Of a stretch of 64,000 bases of DNA, positions 10,852 to 22,800 are shown piece by piece. How positions within the stretch are numbered: the stretch's first letter is position 1; every line of letters starts with the position of its first letter. The position numbers were made by a program, and so were the translations under genes. Source of the stretch: Symsagittifera roscoffensis (lineage: Eukaryota; Xenacoelomorpha; Acoela; Convolutidae); NCBI RefSeq assembly GCF_963678635.1, contig NC_087068.1, forward strand, positions 56,700,467 to 56,764,466, given 5' to 3'. The notes below the pieces were generated by a model. It was not told the origin of the DNA, ran no database searches, and saw nothing but the letters and a program-made list of their open reading frames with translations.

Positions 10852-13800
10852 TCTGAGGGGAAAATTGACTTAACGTTTCTATGAGTTATAGGTATTTTCG
10901 GCTTTGTTGCCGCTCGGTAATTATAAATTCAATTCCAGTCAACCATCCGGCGCATCTGGAGCAGAGGTAAAAGGGCAGTTTTTGATAGCAAAGGGTTGCA
11001 GTTTGAATCCGGCCGGGCCCTTGCTCTGAAATAGAGTTTGTGCTTTTTCGGACTATCGTCTGTCTATTTTTTTTTGTCGGCTTGGTTCAAGCCGGCTTGG
11101 TTCATTTTTTTGTCGACCGTAGCTCAATGGTCCAGCGTTATTCCAAGTTGCTATAACCCCCATGTGTGAGACGCCAAAGCCCGGGAGTTTGATTCCAGTT
11201 GAGACATGTTTTTTGCAATTAAAAATTTTTGGCTAATTTAGATTTTTGTATAACAGTTTTTTTGTCTGCTTAGTACGAAGAAAAAACTTTGTTGAAAACT
11301 CGTAATCTTTATAGCATTTTCAAAGTGATTCAGTTATGTCCCTCATATTTTGGGCTTTTGTTAATTTTTTTTGACAAAAACGGTTTTTTGAAGCTTTTTC
11401 TTTTTTTTTTCGTTTCATTTTAATCATTAATGTTTGTATTGCAAGTGGCGTGAATCTCAGCTTCACCTCTGTGTTCATAATGTATTAAAATTTCCTTGCG
11501 TTCTCGGTCAACTTAGCCTGAAGGTAGCGAATATGCCTGGGGCGGTAAAGGCCCTGAGTTCGAATCTGACCAAGACTTCTTTAAACGGGAAATATATGTT
11601 TCAAATAAAATTGTTGGCGGCCAATTATTTGTCCGAATATCTGTTGTCGGCTTAGTTGTCTCATCTTGAAATCGTTTATTTTTTGCTGCGAGCATTTTTT
11701 CTAATATTGCTTTTACATTGACTTCGTATTTCATTCTTTGTTTTTTTTTTTATTTCGCCAAAAATAAAATCATCGGCCCAATTTATTTTGGCCTGTTTTT
11801 CATCGGCTTGATGACCTAATTGTGGATCGTTTTAAGGAAAACACAATTTTAACATTACCCTCCGCACTTCTCAATTTGATTTTACGTTTACCAATCAGTT
11901 TGTTGAAATTTTATTTTTTCTTTTCGCAATTTTTTTTCAAAAAAATTTAGTTTTTGTAAACATCACGCAAGCAATCAAATCTGAGATTAAAAATTTAATT
12001 CGAAAAACCGTTGTTGATAATTGTTCTTGCAGAAGCAGCAATTCCTTCACTTTTTGTGAGAGAAATGTTCTCTTTGGGAAAATTGATTATCTAAAACTTG
12101 CTTTTCTCTTTTTTATTTTAGGAGAGGAACAGCTAATGTTTTAGGCGAAGTAGAAGTTTTGAAATCAAACTTTTTGTGCCGCATCAATATAGCCAACTTA
12201 TTCAGCTTTAAACACCTACCTCTAGCTTTGCTGGGCCTGTAGTTGTTTTTTATCGAGTCTTATGAAAAATTTGTTTCACCTAGTTTTTTTTCAATGTCTT
12301 ATGTTTTTTTTTTCGACTTTTTGTAATATTTTTTTTATGTTTGTGTTGTATAGCAAGTAGTGCGTTTAGCAATTTGGTTGACCAAATTTTTTCAATGTCT
12401 AATTTTTTTTCCGACTTGTGTTGTATAGCAATTCGGTTCACCTAGTTTTTTTCAATGTCTAATTTGTTTTTTTTTTTCGATTTTTTCTATTAATTTTAAG
12501 AATGTTTGTGTTGTATAGCAAGTGGTGCGCAGCACCGCTTTGCCTCTGTGTGAAATATATGAGCACGGGGTTATATTTTTCTCGTTTTTACTGATTTTTT
12601 TATACTCGAATATAAAAAATATATTTCAATTGTATGCATTCATTTGTCAAGTTCAAGTTAACATGTAGCCTTAACAATCAAGTTATGCTGGTTTAAAAAT
12701 AGTTAATTTGACCAATTTGGAAAATATACTTCGACATTTGATAAATTTACTTTGGGTTGATGGAACCAAAATTAGATCAATGACTCTTGCTTCTGAATCT
12801 GTGATCCGTTTGACTGGCGCCATGGTTATTGACATTTATTATTGACAAAAATTAATCTCAGTCGTAATTTAATTATTAGTTTTGTGAAGCCGGTTTACTT
12901 TCATTAATGAGAAAACAAAATTAGAAATCTTGTGCTCTTGAAATCTGTTCGGTGATTCAAAATATAATTATCTGCGCTTCGAGATTTAGGGGTTCTCAAT
13001 CACCGAAACATTATCAACTGGAAAATATAGAAATGTCTGCTAACTGTTCAAGTGCTGAGTGGCCTATTGAGTTTTCCTAATTAGCTGAATTGGAAAAATT
13101 GTGTTAATGTGACGAGAAACGAACTCGGATAACATGGGGCTCGATCCCCCAATCTGTTGATCGAAATGCTCCTTCTCTTCTTTTCATAGTATCGTTACTA
13201 GATACTTTCGTTACTTAAATTACCAGGCTGATAAACACGTTTCAGTTAATTCCTTTTAAATATGGGCGGATCTATGTTTTCAAGAGAGGAGGAAGCGATT
13301 TTTCGAAACATCGGCAAAATTTTGACCTTGTTTTTCTAATTGATGTTCTCGGCTCTCCTGAAGAAACAGACATAAATAATTTTTGTCCAAAATCTCTGCG
13401 CTGTTTCAAAGTTTTGATGGAATTCACAAAACCCCATGTAAGTGAACTTATTGGGCTTTTTGAAAGTTTTGACGCGCTGTCTTACTCTTGGCCGCGCGCG
13501 TATAGGTATATACTGACGATATATGCGGTGACCTTTTGGGCGGCGAGGAGACGGAATTGCCGAGCCCCCATCCCCATCATAGGTCAAGAGATAAGCTTGA
13601 ATGAATGTTGCCGTTAGGAGTCTGGAGTTGCGATCTCAGCTGCGAAGCGTGTGCAAGTGAACACTCAGATGAGGAAGTTCCACCTGGACAGTCTGAAGAG
13701 TCTTCCTAGCGACTGGACCTACATCCTCCCACTCTTCTGGGCCGAGGAGGTAACGGATCTTCTTAACAATTACCTTCCCTCCCCCTTATATGATATCTAC

Positions 13801-16800
13801 TAAATAATTGGCACTCCAAATATAAAATAGCAAGTTAGTACTAGAGCTTTCAGTTTATAACTCGACATTCGCTGCATTCTTATTGGTCGGAAATTGGTCT
13901 AACTTAATCTATTTAGCATTGCCCCCACCCCTTTCGTGAAAGGGGAGGGTAATTGTTAAGTCGATCCTAGGTAACTAATAAGAATGATTAAGTGTTCTCA
14001 ATTGAGAAGATTATACATGTGTGATATAGTGTCCCTTCGGATGGCTGTGGACAGCTATATCGTCGTTTATTGATAATGTTGTAAGCTGTTCGAATATTAA
14101 TTAGCGCTACTGGCTATCGATTGTTATTGATTGTTTCCATAATTTATATGTCTCGAGCGGTTAAGACTTATCTTGCTTTTAAGGACGCAGGATTCGGTTC
14201 TTAACTTCTGGAATATCGCTAGTCGATCGGCGCAAGTTAGAGCATGATTCTAATATTTTATTCTCTTCAAGTCTACCCAATTGATTAGTAGCTCGGTATA
14301 AATCTCCTATGGTTGGTATTAATTACCATCAATATTTACATAGTTAAATAAATATAAATGTATGAACTTCATTTCATTAACAAGGCTAATTATGTAATCT
14401 AATATAGCATAAGAATGCATGACGTCATGTAGTGATGTCACACTGCCTCACAAGAAGAAATCTTCCCGGGTGGTTTTCAGTTTTTGACTGTTTACAGTTA
14501 AAATAATTAAGTTTAAAATCGACAATCAGATTGACAAAATATATACTGCTACAGGAAAATGAGTAATTGAACTATCAAGTTATCACAAAAATAATTAACA
14601 TTCATTGGTTTAGAAGCACAGGTTATTACTTCAATTTACATTATATGAAAGAGAATTCAATTGAGTTTAAATGGGAAATATTTTAATGGGGGTAGGAAGC
14701 CACATTGAGTCGGGTTATGGGAGGTAAATGATAGATGAATGAATCAAGTGTATGATAGCAAAATAGGTTCAGTTGTCAACTATAACTAAGTTTGCGGTGC
14801 AAGTACTGTAGTGTCGTGTAGCAGACGATTGTTGTTCGTCGCTTCGTTGTTTTTATCTTCTTTCTTTGTTGGTTGCTAGTCATTTCTTTTGTTCCATTGG
14901 TGCCCGAATTGGTTGTTGCTTTTTCAAATGAGGTGACTTCAGTCTTTTCGTGGCCTCTTCAATTGCGAATAGATTTCCAACAATTTCACAGTTATCTGTT
15001 TTGTCGAATTATTCACTTTTTTGTTGAAGTTTGCAACTAGGAAAGCAATTTGTACTCTGGTGTACGTGCGTAAAAGTTGAACTTGGTTTTTCAGATTGTG
15101 TTCTCAGGAGTCATCGTTTCTTCTTCCATTAGGCGTGTTGTGCCTTAGTTGGCCTTACTCCCTGAATGAAGGCGATAAGCTTCCTTGATTGTTGTCAGAT
15201 TTCCACTATTTCGACGAAGGTTTTGCATTTTGTCGCAATCAACGTCTTTTTGTGCTGAATCTGGCTTTTGTGGTCTGTCGTCGTGTTTTCTACAGACGTT
15301 GTAAATCACTCGTATAGGCTATTCAGGCATTTTGCTGGTTCGCCTGAGCAAAATTTGGCATCAGTTAGAATTAAAATTGATGAATTTCAGTTTTTCATCA
15401 AATTTGTTGATATTTATGATGTTCTAATTAGCTGTTAAAGTTCGCGTGTTGTTTTTCAGCAATGCTTGTAAACTTTCAGGGTTGTCCTAACAATTCCGTT
15501 GGATCTTTGCTGGCTCATTTGAGTGTTTTCTTTCCGCATTTCTGCAAAGATATCCCTCGAAAGTTATTATTTTTTTGTTTTTCCTATACTAATACATGGG
15601 AATGTTGAGAATTGATGCATGTCACCAATTTTTGGTCTGCTAGTGGACCAAATTCGTGCCTAATCGTCATTGGTGATTTGAAGATCAATGAGCTTAAAAA
15701 TTTTGAATTTCCTTCGACTCGTTGATGGGGGGCGAAAAACTTTTTTATTCGTAATGCTTAAACATGGGAGGTTGAGGTGTTTTTTGATATCTCGAGTTCT
15801 ATACATTTCCTCCTGCGCTGCGCTTCTGCAGGCTTCTCATTGGTGCTACAGAGCTCACTGGTGTCAAAATTTTTGAGATTCGATCACTGAGTTGTCGGGG
15901 TGCTCGAAACTTTTTTATTCGTGATCTTAATACATGGGAGGTTGAGGTGTTTTTTGATATCTCGAGTTCTATACATTTCCTCCTGCGCTGCGCTTCTGCA
16001 GGCTCCTCATTGGTGCTACAGAGCTGACTGGTGTCAAAATTTTCGAGATTCGATCACTGAGTTGTCGGGGTGCTCGAAACTTTTTTATTCGTGATCTTAA
16101 TACATGGGAGGTTGAGGTGTTTTTTGATATCTCGAGTTCTATACATTTCATCCTGCGCTGCGCTTCTGCAGGCTCCTCGTTGGTGCTACAGAGCTCACTG
16201 GTGTCAAAATTTTCGAGATTCAATCACTGAGTTGTCGGGGTGCTCGAAACTTTTTTATTCGTGATCTTAATACATGGGAGGTTGAGGTGTTTTTTGATAT
16301 CTTAAGTTCTATACATTTCCTCCTGCGCCAGGCTTCTGTAGCGTCATTTGGGGTCATATGATGATGATTGAGGGGGTCGATATTGTTGTCAGACGTATAT
16401 GAAGACTTTGATGTCTGTTTTTCGGAAGATTTCGAAGATTATGTTAAAAACCGTATTTTCTCGTAGTTTATCAAGTCCACATCCTATCTTGGGAAGAGCG
16501 ATTTGTTTGATTCCTTGTTCGATTAGCTGTTTCTTCATGCAGCGGAGGCTGCGTGTAAGATCATAGTAAGACGGTTTATTGAAATATTGCGTTTTTGTCA
16601 CTAGATTGAATATTGATTTGTTTTGAGAAGGAATGTGCATTGATACTGAGGCCCCAACTTGTGGTGTTTCGATCGACTTCAACGTGGGCTGTAGTGGCAA
16701 ATGTTTTGAATGCATGCATGAACGGTACTAGCTGATATCCGGATTTTTCGTCATAGATAAATAAAGATTTTGATGTTAGTTTTTCCGAAAATGTCGCAAA

Positions 16801-19800
16801 TTAGGCTGAAAACTCTACTTTCTTTCAATTTATCGAGTCCACATCCAATTTTTGGCATGGCTATTGCGTTTATTCCTTTCTGCAATAGCTGCTGCTTCAT
16901 GCAGTTGAGGCTTCTTGACAAATCGTAGTATGTTGGCTTGTCAAAGAATTGTGATTTTGTAACCAGGTTGAAAATTGACTTGTTTTCCCAAGGCAAAGAC
17001 ACAGCAACTGATGACCCAACTATTGGTGTTTCAATGCTTTGTAGTGTTGGCCTCATACATGGATAGGCACTGCTGATTTGTCGTGCTACTCCTTTGTTCA
17101 TGTGAAAGTCACTTGAGACACAGTGCGCTATAGAGCCTGGGAACTGTAAAACATTTCCTGGTCCAACAAAGATATTTGGTTCATCGTAGATTGAGTTCAC
17201 CGAATCTTTGCTGCTTCCAGGTCCGTCTTTACGTTTAGTTTTAGTCAGTTGCTTCGCTCGTTGTACACTGTCCTTTATTATATTTCTTTTCGTTTCGCGT
17301 GGAGGGAAAGATCCATTTGCCTCTTCTACCTTCTTCTTTATTTTTGATCGGTTTTCGTTTTGAGTTGATCTTGGACTGAACGTTATTGGAGCCACTTCGT
17401 GTCCATCTACTGTTCGTAGGCTGAATGTGCGCAGTTGCAATTCGCGTGGTGGTATTGGGTGATATCTCACATCGTTGTTGAAGCGCGTTTGGCAAAATAT
17501 TTTGTCTCGCGCTTCGACTGCTGCTTTGCGCTTCGTTCGCGAGGTTTCTTGGGCCATGTTTTGTCCATCGTTTTCGAGATTAACTGTAGTAGGCATTGTT
17601 ACCACTGCCTCGTTCATTGGTTCGTCGTTAATTAATCCATCGTTGTATTCAAACTCAGGTGGAGCTAATGGTTCTGGATCTGGGTCCGGTGGAAGTGCTG
17701 GTGGCGGCGGTGCTGCTATTGGTAGCGGTACCAGAGGTAATGGTGCAACTATTGGTGCTGCTGCGGGAATTGGGACTGCTGCAGGAGCGATTGGGGCTGC
17801 TGCGGGTCCTCCAAGAGGTACTGACAGTCGGATTCGAGCAGGTGCATCGGGAAAGTTGCTTTGTCCACCGGTTGCGGGTTGGATGTCGTCTAAGAGTTTG
17901 GGCAAAGAATCGTCGAAGAGTCCTGGTTCACTTCGATATTTACCAAGTGAGGGATCCGTTTCAAATTTGCTTGGATCAATAGTCTCGAGATCTTCTGGTT
18001 GATGCTGTGGAATAACAGGTCTGAGACGAATCCGGTGTACGCATTGTGTGAAATTAGTTCCCATTTTACGAATGATGTAGTTTGAATTTGTCAATACTTT
18101 TTCAACTCTGTACAATGGTATCCAGACTTGCATTGATTTGCTCCCAAAATCTGATTGTGTTGTCAACAGAGGATTTAATAATAAACAAAATGAATGCTGT
18201 TTCAGTGGCTGGGCAAGTGCTTTTTGATCGTAATATCCTCGGTATTTATGGTAAGCTGAAATTAAGTTCTTTTTCGTTTCTTTGAACTTTTCTAGCATCG
18301 CATCTTGCATTGCCGTAACAAAATCAGATTCAGCTGTTACTGTTTCAATTGCTTTCGTTGAGAAGCGGAGATCAAGTGGTTTTGTCGGTTCTCTTCCATG
18401 GAAAATTGAGCTTGGGCAGCATCCAATTGATGAAGAGTATGAAGTATTGTGGATAAATGTTGCCAGTGGGACATATTTGTGCCAGTCCGACCATTGTTCA
18501 TTGGTGTTCAGCTTTAGGATTCGTTTAAGTGGTCCATGAGATCGTTCGACAAGACCGATAGTCTGCGGGTGTTTTAGTGTGGCATGGTTAAGTTGAATTT
18601 CGAGCAATGTCGTCAATTCGTGCATCAGTTCTGAAGTAAATGTCTTTCCAAGATCAGCTAGAATCTTCTTCGGGATATAACTATGAACAAAGAACATCTT
18701 TGTAAGTTCTCTTGCAACAGTATCAGCGCTAGCATTCGTCAATGGTGCTGCAAACAAGTATTTCGAGAATACATCGATTCCAGTGAGAACAAACTTGTAG
18801 ACTGGTGACTTCATTGGTCCAACTATATCAATTTGCATCATATCGCCTGGGAAACATTGCAATGATGAAATTGGTTGTAATGGTGGAATCTGGTGCTTTG
18901 CCGTTGCTTGTTTGAGTTGCAGACACGTCAGGCAATTTTTAATCGTATTTTTTAGAAATTCAGTGAAGCCGGGAAGGTAAAATCGTTTTCTAAACTCTTC
19001 TGATGTCCTTGTCATTCCAAGATGTCCGCCAGTTGGCGAGTTGTGGAGTCGATACACAACTTCTTTCCAACGATGTTTAGGTAGGCAGTATTGTTTATAC
19101 TTCACCTTTCCTGTGTCATCGAAGAAGTTTCGGTACAGAATGTCGTTTTCAAGTATGAGTCGATTAAATTGCTTCGCATATTTCTTCTTTCGACTGTTTT
19201 CGTACGTGAGGTTTGGAACTTGTTCGTTCCGTATCCAGTTCTTCACATCTTCGATATCAGGATCCTTTTCTTGTTCATTTTTCAGATTGAGAACTTCATG
19301 ACTCAAATTCAGGTCATGAAAGATGTCAGCAGGATCGGGATATCCAACTGCGGCAATTAATGGTCCTGATAGTCGGACGAAGTTTTGTGGTTGAATAGTA
19401 TCGCTATCGTCTTGCGTGTTGAGCTCTCGCATAACGTTTTCATAGAGTCCTAGTTCAATCAATTGTGTTCTCAGATTATCGTCAAGTTTCTTCTTTTCGG
19501 GAAAGATCTCCTCCATTGGTTGGATCAGGTTGAAAGATGCATCAGGTACTTTAGCTGTCGTGTCGATTTGAATCTCTCGTACCGGAATTTTGTCCGTCAG
19601 TTTCAGGGAGAGAGAAGCTGCTGGGTCTGTTTGCATTCGTGAGAGAAAATCTGCTGCATAATTTGCTTTTCCAGGTATATGCGCGATGATGATGTTAAAT
19701 GCCATGACTCGATCCAAGAAATTCCAAACTGATGGTGGAATGGTTTTTGCTTGAAAAAACTGTGTCAGGCTCCGATTATCAGTCAGTATTATCACTGGTT

Positions 19801-22800
19801 TGGATGATCCCCAAATGAAATGAGAGAAATGATCGAGGGCAAAATATAGAGCTAAGAACTCTTTGTAGTATATGGAGAACTTCAGTTGTGCTGTATTGAA
19901 GAGTCTTGATCCAAAAGACACTGGTGCATACGTTTTCATGTGCACTTTTATTGTCAGTCTTCACATAGTCTTCAACCATGAGCACAAAACCGGTTCCATG
20001 ATAGCTTGCATCACAGAGTATTACGTATTGTAATCCTGGTTTTGGTAACCGAAGTGTTATGTCTGTTGTTTGTATCAGATCATGCTTTAGCACTTCGAGA
20101 CTTTTGTGGTGCTCCTCAGCCGTTTGAAAAGCAACATCTTTTCTGAGGAGTCGATAAAATGGTATCAGTTTTTCTCCTAGGCTTGGCATATAGTTGCGAA
20201 AAAACTGTACAAAACCGATTAGTCGTTTAACTTGTTTTACAGTTTGTGGCATTTTAATTTTCTTTAAGAACGTGGAGATTTTCTCTTGTTCCGGTGACAC
20301 TCCTGCTGGTGTGATTATGTTACCCAGGAACTTCAGTCTTTGTGTTCCGATCTCACATTTGTTCGGCGACAATTTAAGTCCTGACTTCCGTACACATTCG
20401 AATATTTTCGAAAGGGTCGGTATCATTTCATCGAAGTTATACACAGCGCTCCCTATGTCATCCATGAATTGTGTACATAGGTCCGCAGCTAAGCATGGAT
20501 CAAGGTAGTGTCGGATAAAAGAACTAAATCCTGTTACTGATTTACTTAGACCTTGAGCCAGGCATTTGTATGCGTAAGTTCGTGAACCGAAGTTAAATGC
20601 CAAAAGTTGGACTGAAAGGTCATCTGCCATTTGCACACAGTGGTATGCTTGTGAGCAATCAAGTTTGGTAAACAAGCTCTTTCCTGCGAAGTGGTTCGAA
20701 GCATCGGTCATGTTTGAGATCGGAAAGTTGCTGTTGATATAGTCATTCTTGAGTGAATGGTTTATCCTTCTGAGGTCAATCAACATCCGCAATTTACCAG
20801 ATGGCTTTCGATGTGCAAATAGTGGACTACTGTATTTTGAATGTGACAATGTTGTTATAAGTCCATAATAGTGCATAAGGGCAAGTTCCACTGTCAATTC
20901 GTGTCGCAAATGTATCGGCGTAGGTGGTCCTTGTGTATACAGAGGTCGTGTGTGTTCCGGTTTTAGTTTGATTTTGAGGTCGGAATTGTACCCAACATCG
21001 AATCTATGTTTGGCAAAGATGTCCGAAAAGTCAACAAGCAAATCTTCTACTTTTGACCTTTGGTCTTCTGTCAACACTGAATTCTCCCACTTAAAGTTCT
21101 TGATAAATTTCAATCGATCTTGACATTTCGTTTTCGGTTCAAGTTTTTCAAGACCTTGAAAATGAAGAATTTGGTCGTAAATGTCGCGTTGGATTTGAGG
21201 AAGTAATTCAGGGTTTTGACATGTTTCAGGCGTAGGAAACCAAAATTTTTCATACTCAGGTTCATGCTTCATTTGGGGCTGCTGACTATCACACGATTGT
21301 TGAATTAGCTCATTAATGCCCATTTCAATATCGTCCGGGTGGTTCATTTTTGCAAATGCAATCATTTCAGGTTCGATGGGGAATAAATTTTCTGCTTCTT
21401 TCAGAGTCAGAATTGAAAATTTCCCAATTTCGGTTTTGAAAGGCAAAGTAATGTGATGATCGGTGATGTTAAACGCTGTGATATACAACAGGTTGTTTTT
21501 CAGCACTTCGCTTATTGAAGAAGTGAACGCAATGTCACAGTTTTCTTCAAATTCCTGAGCTGGAATCAAGATTCCGGTAGTTTTTTCCATGTCTTGACAT
21601 GTGTTCTCTAGCTGGCATTCTACAAGAATTGTCTGATGCGGGGCTATTGTTTGACGTTTTGTCAGAAGCAAAGGGAATTTTTTCACTCTATTGACTCTTC
21701 TTGGCTCGTTTGGAGGTTTTATTTCGTTGATTTGAAGGGTCATGTCTTTGAAATGCAGTAGATTATACTTCGGACAGACATGGATATGATGTTTTTTATA
21801 GAAAGGATTTCCTAGAATTATTGAATTGGCTGCATGAAGAACGAGAAATGATTCTATAAAGGTCATGTCTGCCAATCGGAATTCTAACGTTACTTCAGTT
21901 TCAATGGAGACTTGCTGTCCTCCTGCCATTCTAACTCTCTTCAGTTTGGGTTCATTTACTTCAAGAGGGCGAAATAGCGATTTTTCTTCTTTTAGGTCTT
22001 CAAATGTCTGTTTTGAGATAACATTTGCGCAGGCTCCTGTATCGACCAGGGCTCTACGTTGTAATCCCGATGAGAAACGTAATTTCGTGTACGTCAGTAC
22101 TGTTCCTTCCGCAGGGATTATTGCGTAAAGGCTAAGTATCTCATCAGGTTGGAAAAGTTCGTTAGGTGATGATTTAGGTGATTTCGATGATTTAGGGGGC
22201 TGACTCAGTGGCTTTATTAGTTTTTTGGCTCGTTTGGAAACGGGAAGTTTTGTCCGCGTCCTTGTGGTTTCTGTCGCCACCAGCATTGACTTGCTGTGTT
22301 GTTAAATTTTCCACAAACGTCACAAAATTTGGCTGATGATCGCACCATTGGTCCAAAAGGTCCGTTGGGATTTTGCGTTTCAGCTTGAGGCATTTGATTT
22401 ACGACAAATTGTTGCGTCGGATATTTCTGGGACTGTTGAAATTGTGCTGATGGATGCATTTGAACCATTGGCTGTTGATTTTGGTACATGTTTGGGTACT
22501 GCTGATTTTGGGGGTACAGTTGCGAATATGGCTGTTGTGCAACTGGTGGCATATGGTGAAAGTTTGGCTGACTATTGTTGAAATCAAATTTATTTTGCCA
22601 ATTATTTCTACGTCTTCCGCCTCTGTTGCCTCGTTGTTGTCCATACCCATTATTTTGGTTTGGCTGATAGCCACTATACTGATCACTCTAACTGTTGTTG
22701 TTCCGATTTTGTTCGGGAAGCGGATTCGATTGTTTATTCGACTGCTCAGTTATTTGTGATCTCATTTCGTTAAGCTGCTTCTCCATTTTTTCCTGATTTG

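Larger units (their letters stand above)
9518..13617 (+). other. Gene A intron 4: stacked interspersed repeats
   Basis: It holds repeat copies at about 9600-9800, 9940-10160, 10220-10700 and 11430-12560, a TG microsatellite, and tRNA-like modules near 10990, 11110 and 11520. The 11430-12560 block corresponds to 42185-43615 in the equivalent intron of gene B. Confidence 0.6.

Noticed and set aside
15688-16264. Three near-identical + strand ORFs (FLFVILIHGRLRCFLIS...)
   Set aside because: They are shadows of the 170-bp tandem array. The unit is not a multiple of three and each ORF stops inside the next unit.
15705-16345. CRISPR-like array
   Set aside because: Units are adjacent 170-bp tandem copies without spacers, in an animal retrotransposon.
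17475-18002. 175-aa Gly/Ala/Ser-rich + ORF
   Set aside because: It is antisense to the Pro/Ala-rich linker of pol; the composition is mirrored from the real frame.
19930-19965. Programmed +1 frameshift in RNase H
   Set aside because: It lies in the middle of a folded domain with no plausible benefit and at an A-run. A base error or mutation is simpler.
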